Source: Eubacterium sp. (lineage in GTDB: Bacteria > Bacillota > Clostridia > Lachnospirales > Lachnospiraceae). From it: a stretch of 64,000 nucleotides of DNA. Positions 10,201 to 19,183 of the stretch are shown here, in pieces (within the stretch, counting starts at the first letter, position 1; each line of letters begins with the position of its first letter). The notes below the pieces were generated by a model. The model did not search any database. It saw nothing but the letters and a program-made list of their open reading frames with translations, and was not told the origin of the DNA. The stretch covers positions 84,794 to 148,793 of the forward strand of contig JAFRNE010000035.1 in NCBI GenBank assembly GCA_017430325.1, in the 5' to 3' direction. A program made the position numbers and the translations under genes.

Positions 10201-13200
10201 TTACGGAATTGGTCAGGGAACAAGAGGAAATGATCAGGGCACACTCACTCTTGACTGGAATGATTCTGTGTGGGACGAAGATGGAAATCTAATCCTGAAT
10301 GAAGATGGAACGCCTTCTATGAAAATCAATGCTACAAATTATGGTCCGAGTGTTACATTTAACAAGAATTTTGTGATCATAGATACAGAGGAGTATCTTA
10401 CAGCTGCGACAATGAGCACTGTAAATAATGAGGATGTTATTCCAACGAGAAGAGTAACCCCGACAGTAACTGTTACCATTTCTTCAAATATTGGACTTGG
10501 TTCAACGGTTACACCTGTTGTAACAGGTAGTGCTGATGATAAGCCTAATTACACATATGATAATGATTTTATAACATTAGAATATAAGCAAAAGGATGCA
10601 GATGACTCAGAATATTCTCCTGATTTTCCTACGGAGTTGGGCAACTATGTTGTGAGAGCTAAGGTTCCTGCTACGCCGGATTATTTCAGCGGAACCGGAA
10701 CGGCAGAGTTTGCGATTGTACCGCATACTCATGATTTTACGTATACGGTTGGCACGGGAGAAAACTCTGATACCATAACTGCTACATGTGCTAATAGTGA
10801 TGGAAATTGTGCTCTGGAAAATGCCCGGATTACTCTTAAGATCATTGCCCCGGAGAAGATAACTTATGGAGATAGCAATAGTGCTTCTGCCACTTTGGAT
10901 GGCTTGACAGATTTTAATGATATAACTATGAAGACTATCTCTGAGGATGATATCATTTATTACGCAGCAATAAAGGATGGAACAGCCTATACAAAGGATG
11001 GAGGTGCTCTGCAAAGTGCACCTGTTGATGCCGGTGACTATATTGCCGAGATAACGGTGGAGGAGAAAACGGCCTTCATCGGCTACACGATCGAACAGAA
11101 GTCTGTAACTATCACAGGTATTACAGCCAAAGATAAGGTTTATGACGGTGGTATTAATGCTGCATTTGACATGAATGCTGCTTCAACAGATGGTAAGTTG
11201 ACAGGTGATGATCTTAGCATAGATACAGAAAATGCTCAGGCGACATTTGCAAACAAAAATGCAGCTGATGGCAAAACAGTTACTTTTACAGGTTTCGCTC
11301 TTAAGGGTAATGACAAGGACAACTATAAGCTGACTGCTCAGCCGGCTTCGACAACAGCAAATATTACACCAAAGGAAGTTACGATCAATAATATCACTGC
11401 CTTAGGTAAGACCTATGACGGTGGTAATAATGCAGGATATGATGTGGATAATGCATCGATTGACGGTAAGGTGACAGGTGATGATCTTAGCATAGATACA
11501 GAAAATGCTCAGGCGACATTTGATGGTGTAAATGCAGCCGATAACATAACAGTTACCTTTACAGGTTTCGCTCTTAAGGGTAGTGACAAGGATAACTATA
11601 ACCTGATTGCTCAGCCGGCTTCGACAACAGCGAACATTACACCGAAATCTATTACAGACGCAACCGTAACGCTGGACAAGACACAGCTTACATTTAACGG
11701 TTCGGAGCAGAGCGTTAACGTAACCGGAGTTACAACAACGGATGGAATGACGCTTGGTTCAGATGACTATACAATTTCCGGTAATACAGGAATGAATAAG
11801 GATGATTATAGTGTAACCATAACGGGAACCGGAAACTTCAAGGATACAGCTACAGCTGACTGGAAGATTCTTGCCAAGGCGATGACTGTAGAGGCTTCAA
11901 ATGTTAATGTAACTTATGATGGGAGCGGACATGGAATATCAGTTATCGTTATGGATCCTGCCGGTGGTGCAGAGGTTAAATACGGCAATGCAGAAGGCAC
12001 CTATGATCTTGATGACTGTCCGACACTTACTGACGTCGGAACCAAGACTGTATATTATAAGGTTACAGCTGCTAATTATGAAGAGTATACCGGTTCGGCG
12101 TCGATAAAGGTTAATGCCAAGAATGTTACAATCATCGGTGTTAAGTCTGACGATAAAGTATATAACGGCAATACCGAAGCGGATGTTGATATATCTGAAG
12201 CTCAGATAGATGGCATGGTGGATAATGATGATGTAAGTATTTCTGCAGGTACAGCGGCATTTGCAGATAAGAATGTTGGCGAAGATAAAGAGGTTACATT
12301 CACAGGTTTTAGTTTAACCGGTGAAAAGGCATCTAACTATTCTTTATCCGCTCAGCCGGATTCCGTAACAGCAGATATAACTGCAAAACCGGTTACGATC
12401 AAAGACGTTCATGTCTCAAATAAAGAGTATGACGGAAAGACTACAGCAACTGTTGATATGTCTGCTGCACAGATAGATGGCATGGTGGATAATGATGATG
12501 TAAGTATTTCTGCAGGTACAGCGGCATTCGCGGATAAGAATGCTGGCAAAGATAAAGAGGTTACATTTACAGACTTTGTTCTCACCGGAGACGACGCAAA
12601 TAATTATTCTTTATCTGCTCAGCCGGCTTCCGTAACAGCAGAAATAGCAGTAAAGCCGGTGACGATCACCGGTGTATCGGCTGTGGATAAGGTATACGAT
12701 GGCACCGATAAGGCAGAAGTTAATACAGAGTCTGCACAGATAACTGAAGTAGTAGAGGGCGATATAGTAAGTATTTCTGCAGGTACGGCAGCATTCGCGG
12801 ATAAGAATGTTGGCGAAGATAAAGAGGTTGTATTCACAGGCTTTGGTCTCACCGGAGTCGACGCTGCTAATTATGATTTGTCCGGACAGCCTTCTTCTGC
12901 AAAGGCAGATATCACTCATAAATCGATTACAGATGTAAAGGTTACATTAGATAAGACTGAACTTACTTATAATGAAGCTGAACAGATTGTTAATGTGACG
13001 GAAGTTATTACTGATAATGGTATTTCACTCACAGCGGATGACTATGACGTGACCGGAAATACAGGAAAAAATAAAAATGATTATACTGTTATCGTAACCG
13101 GAAAAGGTAACTTTAAGGATACGGCATCTGTGGGCTGGAGTATAACAGCCGGGACGATGGAAGTTGCTGTTGATAATGTTAACGTTGAATATGATGATCA

Positions 13201-14407
13201 GGAACATGGAATTACTGTAAATGTTACAAAGCCGGCGAGTGGTGCGGTGATCAAATATGGTACAGAAGAAGGTACCTATGATCTGGATGAAAGCCCTGCA
13301 ATCACAAAGGTCGGATCAATTTCAGTATATTTCAAGGTGACTGACAGCGACGGCAATTACAACGATTTTACCGGAAGTGCGGACGTTACAATCTCTGAAG
13401 CAGATAAGACCGAATTGAATAAGACCATAAAAGAAGCAGAGGATTATTTGGATAGTATTTCCGACGATGATGACTACGAGGATGTCGCGGATGATCTTAA
13501 GGAGGCAATTGATAAAGCGAAAGATTTTGCCAAGGATCCGAATGTCACGGCAGAGGAAATAGCTGAGAAGATTAAAGAAATTCTGGCTGAATTAGAGGAT
13601 GCCAAGGCGCTCGTAAAAGCTATTGATGACGAAAATGCAGCAAAACTTGTAGAAGAGGAGATAGAGGCTCTTAAGGATGACGACGACATCACGTTAGAGG
13701 ATGAAGAGGCTGTTAAGGCTGCAAGGGATGCGTATGACAAGCTTACCGATGACCAGAAAGCATTGATTAGTGATGAAGCTCTGAAAAAACTTACGGATAC
13801 GGAAGCAATGATCAAGGCACTGAAAGGTAAGAAATACGTATCATATGAAAGTGATTCTGAGTGGACCAAGGGCAGTGATAAAGTCTTTAAGGCAGGCGCA
13901 AAAGGAAGCGTAAGAGATGAGTATACTATAGAGCATTTCATCGGACTCAAGGGCGATGGCAAGGAGATAGCAAATAAATATTACACAGCTAAGAAGGGCA
14001 GTGTAAAGATCGAACTTGCCCCTGAATATCTCGAGACTCTTGAAGTTGGAAAGCATGTACTCACACTTATGTTTGATGATGCGGATGACTTAAATATAGA
14101 GTTTACTGTACTGGCCGCTGAAGATGATATTGATGATTCCAAGAAATCATCTGACGGAGATTCAAAAGATGAGTCTTCAAAGGATACATCAACAGATGAG
14201 AAGGCTAAGGATGCGAAGGTTGATGTAGATGGTAGTGCAACAAATAACGATACAACCACTGATAAAGCGAACGAACCTAAGAACGATTCTGCAGCTAAAA
14301 CAGGCGATAAGGCACAGCCACTTCTTGCTTTCCTTATCATGATCGATGCAGCACTTGCACTGAACTATGTAATCCTTCGAAAGAGAAGAGGTAAGAGAAA
14401 CAATTAA
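7259..14407 (+). CDS. Giant cell-surface adhesin-like protein with beta-helix, YDG and X2 modules
   Basis: This 2382-residue secreted protein has an AAGGAGGAG site before its ATG and a signal peptide ending near VVNAETS (about residue 35). Three tandem right-handed beta-helix-like blocks (starting near residues 79, 474 and 794) are built of NGGTVTATGG...AGIGGG repeats. After a linker come Ig-like repeats: five YDG modules (KVYDG-type motifs, roughly 1281-1460 and 1620-1890) interleaved with MBG-like beta modules. A highly acidic, helical FIVAR-like segment follows (about 2050-2190), then an X2-like Ig domain (2190-2290) closely matching that of the 672-aa protein, a Ser/Asp/Lys linker, and a sorting tail: AAKTGD (2345-2350), a hydrophobic helix and RKRRGKRNN. 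It probably stands on the cell wall and binds glycans, other cells or surfaces; that function is inferred. No catalytic domain is seen. Near-identical DNA repeats inside the YDG region point to recent duplication. Confidence 0.9.
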   Translation: MKKKRRLFARKITSIICIVSLVLSFMPRLSLVVNAETSVEYIDRIWNGSEVTEETSSVTEYITISASTTSWGSAGTETWYVLSSDITISSRIEVSGNVNVILSDGCTLTASKGIHVTGENSLTIYGQSIGNGSLVSTGADRDAGIGGNADEPCGTVTINGGIVDAKGATADYQHVGDNIYCGGAGIGSGSGHNYKDNDNNTVTVYVDSNGFITINGGTVTATGQSGGAGIGGGYYSHFGTITINGGDVTTTGSSAPSNSGSAGIGGGTYCGEGTIIINGGNIMSTGRSAGIGFGYGGTNTNITINGGTVEAKSSGYGSVGIGGTSCKLTINGGNVKGISSNQNSSPISGGTNYGSGIGGGNSNGSSTITLNWTSLDDRIYLSSIFGKTIKTAPGKYFANEADPYVPLTVNQINNLTDTTLVPVKTVVYREGAWNETNHVVQFTNNEFFTNGSNNALPYDDFTYIESDVTSWTDGIYVVNSNLNIDELIDVSGNVYLILADGYTLNAGNGIHVPENSNLTIYGQTEGTGSLIASGSENQAGIGGGANENSGNVTIHGGNITAEGGGNASGIGGGNGGTGGEVTIYGGTITANGGTDASGIGGGNSGAGNSAIIYGGTVTANGNSEAAGIGGSAGCTGGAVYIFGGEVSATGGTGVGNGVNGSGGAFSFSGGNLEATASDGSACFGIDADTITLTWTSVSDSIKSSSYNGTVAYVEEKRRFANESDIYTGLAPGDYADLIDSTIIPNIYKTVTADYIDATCNETDKVVTITSCTVERCISIEDFNVPYITELNEGWYIISDSVNMNTRIPVSGDVHLILADGKTLTATKGINVTGEGNSLIIYGQTEGTGVLTITRPDDYNSAIGGNNGESGGNVTIKGGVITATGGSGAAGIGGGRNANGGTFNIYNGIVTAKGGKNGAGIGAGLGNSSTHPSGGEVNIYGGNVTASGGSNSAGIGGGSYANGANVSISGGVVRATRTTSSAYGIGQGTRGNDQGTLTLDWNDSVWDEDGNLILNEDGTPSMKINATNYGPSVTFNKNFVIIDTEEYLTAATMSTVNNEDVIPTRRVTPTVTVTISSNIGLGSTVTPVVTGSADDKPNYTYDNDFITLEYKQKDADDSEYSPDFPTELGNYVVRAKVPATPDYFSGTGTAEFAIVPHTHDFTYTVGTGENSDTITATCANSDGNCALENARITLKIIAPEKITYGDSNSASATLDGLTDFNDITMKTISEDDIIYYAAIKDGTAYTKDGGALQSAPVDAGDYIAEITVEEKTAFIGYTIEQKSVTITGITAKDKVYDGGINAAFDMNAASTDGKLTGDDLSIDTENAQATFANKNAADGKTVTFTGFALKGNDKDNYKLTAQPASTTANITPKEVTINNITALGKTYDGGNNAGYDVDNASIDGKVTGDDLSIDTENAQATFDGVNAADNITVTFTGFALKGSDKDNYNLIAQPASTTANITPKSITDATVTLDKTQLTFNGSEQSVNVTGVTTTDGMTLGSDDYTISGNTGMNKDDYSVTITGTGNFKDTATADWKILAKAMTVEASNVNVTYDGSGHGISVIVMDPAGGAEVKYGNAEGTYDLDDCPTLTDVGTKTVYYKVTAANYEEYTGSASIKVNAKNVTIIGVKSDDKVYNGNTEADVDISEAQIDGMVDNDDVSISAGTAAFADKNVGEDKEVTFTGFSLTGEKASNYSLSAQPDSVTADITAKPVTIKDVHVSNKEYDGKTTATVDMSAAQIDGMVDNDDVSISAGTAAFADKNAGKDKEVTFTDFVLTGDDANNYSLSAQPASVTAEIAVKPVTITGVSAVDKVYDGTDKAEVNTESAQITEVVEGDIVSISAGTAAFADKNVGEDKEVVFTGFGLTGVDAANYDLSGQPSSAKADITHKSITDVKVTLDKTELTYNEAEQIVNVTEVITDNGISLTADDYDVTGNTGKNKNDYTVIVTGKGNFKDTASVGWSITAGTMEVAVDNVNVEYDDQEHGITVNVTKPASGAVIKYGTEEGTYDLDESPAITKVGSISVYFKVTDSDGNYNDFTGSADVTISEADKTELNKTIKEAEDYLDSISDDDDYEDVADDLKEAIDKAKDFAKDPNVTAEEIAEKIKEILAELEDAKALVKAIDDENAAKLVEEEIEALKDDDDITLEDEEAVKAARDAYDKLTDDQKALISDEALKKLTDTEAMIKALKGKKYVSYESDSEWTKGSDKVFKAGAKGSVRDEYTIEHFIGLKGDGKEIANKYYTAKKGSVKIELAPEYLETLEVGKHVLTLMFDDADDLNIEFTVLAAEDDIDDSKKSSDGDSKDESSKDTSTDEKAKDAKVDVDGSATNNDTTTDKANEPKNDSAAKTGDKAQPLLAFLIMIDAALALNYVILRKRRGKRNN
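7493..10400 (+). repeat. Three-fold beta-helix block with GIGGG repeats
   Basis: Three homologous coding blocks each begin with a W/IY-(S/N)-VSG(N/D)V-LI-LADG-TL-A--GI-V pattern followed by LTIYGQTEGTGSL and then multiple copies of NGG-(V/I)TA-GG-AGIGGG. The repetition is at protein level; the DNA copies have diverged, which argues for an old triplication. Confidence 0.8.
11201..11522 (+). repeat. Direct repeat inside YDG modules, copy pair 1
   Basis: A 49-base block is identical at 11201-11249 and 11474-11522, an offset of 273 bases (91 codons). It encodes TGDDLSIDTENAQATF. Identity over synonymous sites implies recent duplication or gene conversion, and the pair could support in-frame loss or gain of a module. 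Confidence 0.9.
12203..12528 (+). repeat. Direct repeat inside YDG modules, copy pair 2
   Basis: A 59-base block is identical at 12203-12261 and 12470-12528, an offset of 267 bases (89 codons). It encodes QIDGMVDNDDVSISAGTAA. A partial third copy (GTAAFADKNVGEDKEV) follows near 12775. Confidence 0.9.
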
Positions 14408-14416
14408 AACTAAAAA

Positions 14417-14453
14417 GGTGTGGTCGCAATTTGCGACCACACCATATTTTTTT
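14417..14453. terminator. Perfect 13-bp terminator hairpin, bidirectional
   Basis: GGTGTGGTCGCAA and its exact complement are separated by one base. A T-rich run follows on the plus side and an A5 run precedes, so it can stop both the surface-protein gene and the convergent flippase-LicD gene. Confidence 0.9.
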
Positions 14454-14467
14454 ATACAAAGCGCTCC

Positions 14468-16822
14468 TTAGTTTTGTCTGTCAGAACCCTCAGGATGAAA
14501 ACTGTATGCAACATGGATCTCACGGTCTTCTTCCTTCGGGAGCGCCATATAATCACCATACATGATTTTCAGGTATCGGTCATAATACTTTGGGATGCGG
14601 ACAGTATGACCTGAGTACTCGCCATAACATTCCTGGGCAAACTCATCATCCGAGATGACCTTCTGCATCGTATCTGACAGTACTATGCCATAAGTCGATT
14701 TGCCTTTATAGTGTGCAATGCGGTCACAGAGCTTCATATAAAACTTCATGCCGCCGATATGTGAGAAGAGCGAGCCCAAACGTCTTCGGAATCTATAAAA
14801 TGAGGCGAGTTCCTTATTCTCCTTGCACGCCTGCATGATCACCGGTGACGGATAGATATAGTCGAGACAAAGGGCAGAAGCATAAAAAGCAAAATTGTAA
14901 ATGCAGCGTCTCAACTCACGAGTTACTCGATTTGCAGGAACTTTTTCCAGAATAAATATATCAATACCAATCATATTGTAACGGGGATTTCCCATATAAT
15001 TGATCGAGGTGTAATCCGTATTTTTCAGGAAAAGCTTTGGAATCTTGAAATAGTATTCTTCTGAACGAAGAGGATCAGAAAGGAGGTAGTCTGCCAGCTC
15101 GCCGGCCTTTTGCCGGGTGGTAAAGATTTCTACGAACCGGTCGTAGTCTTCTCTGGTAATCAGTAAATCGATATCATCGTCCCAAGGGATGAAACCTTTG
15201 TGGCGGATGGTTCCCAGAAGATTTCCACCCCACATCATATAGCGAAGATTATTCTCGTCACAGATATCCTTAAAGGTGAGGAAAATCTTCATCAGATCAT
15301 GATGCAGAAGTAATATGTCTGCGTCACTCAGACGGTACTGCTCGAACATGGTGGTGTATACGCCTTTACCCGGCCTGAAAAGCTTACGGAAATGGTTGCC
15401 CAGCTTTGTGAGACCGAAGTAGATGCAAAGGTACAGAAGGGCACCTATAAGAACGGAGAGGGTGAGCCTCAGTTCACGACCGCTCACATTCATATGAACC
15501 AGACTCACACCTCCTGCCATGGCTGCGCAGGACAGCAGAGGCTTTATGAGTGGAAAAGAGAAACGAATGTATTTCCGGGACAGAATGATCTGAACCAGAG
15601 TAACTATAAAGCAGGTGACAAGCGATGCTATGGCTGCACCGTTTTGTGCATAGATAGGGATCAAAAACAGATTGAGTATAATGTTGGTCACTGCACCGCA
15701 GATGTTGGAGATCGTAGTGATCTTCTTTTTGTTTGAGGTGACAAGTACCTGAAGTCCGATATAGTTGCTGAGGGTTGATGCGATCACCGAGAAAGCCAGA
15801 ATCATAGAAGTGGAAACAGAAGGCATGAAGGCCTCACCAAAAAACAGCCTTGTAGCATCTTCGGCTACAAGGAAAAATCCGATTGAAACAGGGAGTGACA
15901 CACCGAGAACCACACCCATGCCTTTATTCACAAAAGTGCGGAATGATTCCTTGTCACCGTTTTCGTATAATATACTCATTCTTGGCAGAAATACGGCGGA
16001 CACAGCAAAGGTTACGCTCCTAAGAGCAGAGATGGATCTGGCGGACAGGTTGTAATAACCGGTGGAAGAAGAGTCACACATCAGATCCAACATGGTGATA
16101 TCGGCAAGAGAGTAGATCTCAACAGCGATTCCTGCAATGCACAGAATCATGATATGACGAAGATGTTTCCTGATGCTGTTTGAAGCAGTATCACCCGGAT
16201 CAGCGAAAATAGTGAGGCCTTTTTCGCACCTCAGGGAATGCAAAAAGAGCAGGTTTAGTACGTAGTTGCCTGAAATAGAGAAGACGCTGATCGCTGCATA
16301 GATTAGGAGATCACCGCTGTCCTTGACAAACAGAAGGATCGCTGTGAGTGTGATGAGCTTGACGAACAGACCGCGTTTTGCGATGTAGGCGTATTTTTCA
16401 AGTCCCTGGAACAGCCAGTCCACATTGAAAATATTTAACAGGATATCCAGACCGGTGATCAGATACAGGATTACCTGCGTTCTGAAATGTGGTACTGCAA
16501 GCACCATGGAAAGGTAGATAAAAACACATAGAAGACTAAGGACAGCGTTGAGGAGTGCAATCTCGGAGAAGGTCCGGGACAGGGTATTACTGTCTTTTCG
16601 TGATTGCGCGATCATCTTAACACCGTATGCCGAAACCCCGTAGAACAGGATCATGGTAAAATACCGTGTGTTGTTTTGGGCGGAGGCAACCTGGCCGAGA
16701 TTGTCCGGCATGAGGATACGCGCCACGTACATATAAATGATAAACGGAAAAATACTGTTCAACAGGCTGTAGAAAACGCTGTAAGCAGAGTTTTTTACAA
16801 GAGAATTTTCTTTAAGTTTCAT
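14468..16822 (-). CDS. Polysaccharide flippase fused to a LicD-type transferase
   Basis: This 784-residue protein joins two normally separate activities. Residues 1 to about 475 form a Wzx-like flippase of the MOP superfamily with about 12-14 helices and the typical start (YVARILMPDNLGQVASAQN, near 32-50). Such proteins move lipid-linked glycans across the membrane. Residues about 495-784 form a LicD domain of the nucleotidyltransferase-like fold, with the hallmark GTIRHKGFIPWDDDID (537-552) and GIDIFILE further on. LicD proteins transfer phosphocholine or other phospho-groups from CDP-linked donors to glycans. The fused domain follows the last helix through a short basic hinge (FRKLFRPGKG), so it should lie on the cytoplasmic face and could modify the glycan just before flipping. 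The gene is last in the five-gene operon, 89 nt after the oligosaccharyltransferase gene. The frame is continuous across the join. The transferred group is unknown. Confidence 0.88.
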   Translation of the reverse strand: MKLKENSLVKNSAYSVFYSLLNSIFPFIIYMYVARILMPDNLGQVASAQNNTRYFTMILFYGVSAYGVKMIAQSRKDSNTLSRTFSEIALLNAVLSLLCVFIYLSMVLAVPHFRTQVILYLITGLDILLNIFNVDWLFQGLEKYAYIAKRGLFVKLITLTAILLFVKDSGDLLIYAAISVFSISGNYVLNLLFLHSLRCEKGLTIFADPGDTASNSIRKHLRHIMILCIAGIAVEIYSLADITMLDLMCDSSSTGYYNLSARSISALRSVTFAVSAVFLPRMSILYENGDKESFRTFVNKGMGVVLGVSLPVSIGFFLVAEDATRLFFGEAFMPSVSTSMILAFSVIASTLSNYIGLQVLVTSNKKKITTISNICGAVTNIILNLFLIPIYAQNGAAIASLVTCFIVTLVQIILSRKYIRFSFPLIKPLLSCAAMAGGVSLVHMNVSGRELRLTLSVLIGALLYLCIYFGLTKLGNHFRKLFRPGKGVYTTMFEQYRLSDADILLLHHDLMKIFLTFKDICDENNLRYMMWGGNLLGTIRHKGFIPWDDDIDLLITREDYDRFVEIFTTRQKAGELADYLLSDPLRSEEYYFKIPKLFLKNTDYTSINYMGNPRYNMIGIDIFILEKVPANRVTRELRRCIYNFAFYASALCLDYIYPSPVIMQACKENKELASFYRFRRRLGSLFSHIGGMKFYMKLCDRIAHYKGKSTYGIVLSDTMQKVISDDEFAQECYGEYSGHTVRIPKYYDRYLKIMYGDYMALPKEEDREIHVAYSFHPEGSDRQN

Positions 16823-16911
16823 AACCGTAGATCCTTAGCATTAAATGTTGAATATTGAAACGGTAAATAGTGAGCGTGGCTGTTAAGATGTCATGATCGA
16901 TGTGTCTGAGT

Positions 16912-19179
16912 CTATTCGTCGGAACCCAGTTTGAACACTTGAACTGTGTTGGACAGTTCCGGTTCATAAGTAAAGTCGGAGAGCCCGATACCATGACAAT
17001 AAAACATTTTTCCAAAGGTGGAATCTGCCATTCTGTTTGTAACTAATGAGATGATAGATTGGCTTCCGGTATCCTCGATGATAACTGTCCAGCCAAGAGT
17101 TTTATCGGAATCGGTCGATTCATTGTTTCGTGAGGCTGTGTAACCTTTAGAATTTATAACAATAACTCCGGTGATCGGGAGAGGCTGTGAGCTCTTTTCA
17201 ACAGATTGAGAGGTGAATGCTTCATAAGAATCGCCGGACTTGTTGATTATAAGATTGAATCCATAGTTAGTTTTGTATACGTTCGTGCCATCTTTTGGAG
17301 AAGTCATGATCAATCGATCCAATGCGACAGAATACTCCGTGTCATCAAATGTGTCGCTTCCCATCTGCTTGCCAAAGGTTGCAAACCATCTGGATATTCT
17401 TGACATCTCAGGAGGTATGATACAATTAATGGTTGGCAGGTTTTCAGGGAAAAGCAGGTCAAGAAGTTCAGAACGTGTTTCATCGTCAGCTCCTGCCTGC
17501 GCCAGTAACGTACCGGCATATTCTTTATCTGTGGAGAGAGTATTTTCCATCAGGATCAATGTGTTTTCGTTTTCACCGAATACCTCAAGCATTCTATCAC
17601 AGGCCTTGTCGCCGCTGCCGGAGAGCATCCTGAATATATTTGCGGAGAGTTTTTCATCAGAGGATGCAAGAGCCTTGGCAACCCAGTAGGATCTGCTATC
17701 GCTTTGGCTTCCACCATCAAAGAGAGCCCGACGCTGTGCTTTCTCTTCAAAGAAGTAACCGTAATCCCACCAGGATATCAGTATTGTATCCTCCGGGGTA
17801 TTTTCCCTGATTGCGGACATGACCTGGCCCATCTGCGAGTTGGCTGACGGAACGGAATCCTTTGAGGATCTGAATACGCCGTAGAGAGAAGGGAAGAGCA
17901 TGAGAAGGATCAGCATGGCCTTGTATACGGTCCGGTCCATCATCTTTCTCTTGTCCATGAGAGAGCATATCCATCCTGTGAGATTGCCTGCCAGGATTGA
18001 TACCGGCAGGGCAAAGAGCATGATGAAACGCCAGCCCTTGAAAGCAAGAAAAAGTGTTACGGCAAGCCAGATGATCAGCAGAAAATGCTGTATTTCTGCT
18101 TCTCGCTTTATGGCCTTTCTGACGAAAAGCCCGCACATGACAAATGCGGCCAGGAAAGGAACGATACCTCCTACGCCGTTGATAATTCCGATGTTTTTAT
18201 CAGTAAGTACCTTCATCTGAAACAGTCCGGAAAGGCCACCGGCCCAGAGAGAAGGAGTGCGCATCTCTGCTATGGATACGAAGACACTAGGGAACAGACT
18301 GCCTTTTCTGACAAATACATTTTTTAACAGGTGGCTGATACGTCCGATGAGATTCGGCTCCAGTAAGAAGATAAGCAGGATGATCACGCCAGCCATGTAG
18401 AGTGGGTATAGAGGACGACGAGCTCCGTCATCCTTGTGTCGAAAGATAGTGAAAGCTACCAGTGCCACCACAAAAATAACAGCGAACATATAGTAAACAT
18501 ACCAGCTGGAATAGAGCATCCAGAAGCTGGCAGCCAGACCGGCTCCGTTCAGTATGATACGGTTTCGCTTTTTTTCTTCTATGCTGTTTACAAAATTGAT
18601 GGCAAAATAGAAAAAGAGGCAGGATACCCAGGCTATGACACCGTCTGTATCATAGAATCCCGGTATTGTATGGATAAAATAGCCATAGTTCAGGGTGGAA
18701 AGGACAGCAGCCACTATTCCACCCAGAATACCGCACATTTTACTGGTCAGTAGAAAAATAGGTATGATAACAAGGGCTGACAAAAACATATTCAGCCAGT
18801 AAGCGACCTGCTCAAGTGTGATATCACCAAAAAGGGAGGCGATACGATGTACTCCGATGGCTATATATGCCAAGAGGGGTCTGTAGGTAGCAACGTCCCT
18901 TCCATCGGGAGCATAGCTCATGGAATCCCAGTGTTCACCATCTTTTTCAGTGTTGCCCGGATGACCATTTTCTGATATATCACGTGTCATTCGGAGATGA
19001 TAATAAGAATCCATCTCTGTCAGATATGGAGTACCGGTCTCGACATCCATATAGTATCCGTCTGCAAGACCTTTGGCGTTGTTGTGTAACCTCAGTCTGA
19101 AAAATATGGATATAAAAGCTATTAATATGAGTAGTGCAGGTATTATAACGCGCTTCTTGTTTTTCATAAATGTCTTCAT
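16912..19179 (-). CDS. STT3/PglB-type oligosaccharyltransferase
   Basis: This 755-residue membrane enzyme is predicted to transfer a lipid-linked oligosaccharide to asparagine of exported proteins. It has an N-terminal multi-helix region (about 1-435) and a C-terminal extracytoplasmic domain. The STT3 landmarks occur in order: Asp57 in TEMDSYYHLR (first acidic motif, first external loop), Asp177/Asp179 in GFYDTDG (second acidic motif), Glu305 in SIAE (the TIXE/SVSE motif of external loop 5), Arg384 in GWRFIMLFALP, and WWDYG at 470-474 (sequon-binding motif). From memory, order and rough spacing resemble Campylobacter PglB, where the equivalents lie near 56, 154/156, 319, 375 and 463-467. Characterised STT3 enzymes are eukaryotic, archaeal or proteobacterial; I know of no characterised Firmicute example. 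The gene starts 4 nt after a GT2 gene, in an operon with glycan assembly and flippase functions, which fits. Substrate proteins are not identified. Confidence 0.88.
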   Translation of the reverse strand: MKTFMKNKKRVIIPALLILIAFISIFFRLRLHNNAKGLADGYYMDVETGTPYLTEMDSYYHLRMTRDISENGHPGNTEKDGEHWDSMSYAPDGRDVATYRPLLAYIAIGVHRIASLFGDITLEQVAYWLNMFLSALVIIPIFLLTSKMCGILGGIVAAVLSTLNYGYFIHTIPGFYDTDGVIAWVSCLFFYFAINFVNSIEEKKRNRIILNGAGLAASFWMLYSSWYVYYMFAVIFVVALVAFTIFRHKDDGARRPLYPLYMAGVIILLIFLLEPNLIGRISHLLKNVFVRKGSLFPSVFVSIAEMRTPSLWAGGLSGLFQMKVLTDKNIGIINGVGGIVPFLAAFVMCGLFVRKAIKREAEIQHFLLIIWLAVTLFLAFKGWRFIMLFALPVSILAGNLTGWICSLMDKRKMMDRTVYKAMLILLMLFPSLYGVFRSSKDSVPSANSQMGQVMSAIRENTPEDTILISWWDYGYFFEEKAQRRALFDGGSQSDSRSYWVAKALASSDEKLSANIFRMLSGSGDKACDRMLEVFGENENTLILMENTLSTDKEYAGTLLAQAGADDETRSELLDLLFPENLPTINCIIPPEMSRISRWFATFGKQMGSDTFDDTEYSVALDRLIMTSPKDGTNVYKTNYGFNLIINKSGDSYEAFTSQSVEKSSQPLPITGVIVINSKGYTASRNNESTDSDKTLGWTVIIEDTGSQSIISLVTNRMADSTFGKMFYCHGIGLSDFTYEPELSNTVQVFKLGSDE

Positions 19180-19183
19180 AAAA

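Noticed and set aside
13474..13962. A Ser/Ala-rich 162-codon antisense frame in the adhesin gene
   Set aside because: It mirrors the acidic Asp/Glu-Lys segment of the adhesin; composition is fully explained by the sense strand.
7259..14407. Enrichment of N-x-S/T sequons in the adhesin as proof that it is an oligosaccharyltransferase client
   Set aside because: More than 30 sequons can be counted by eye, but with so much Asn, Ser and Thr a number near that is expected by chance. It does not by itself support glycosylation.
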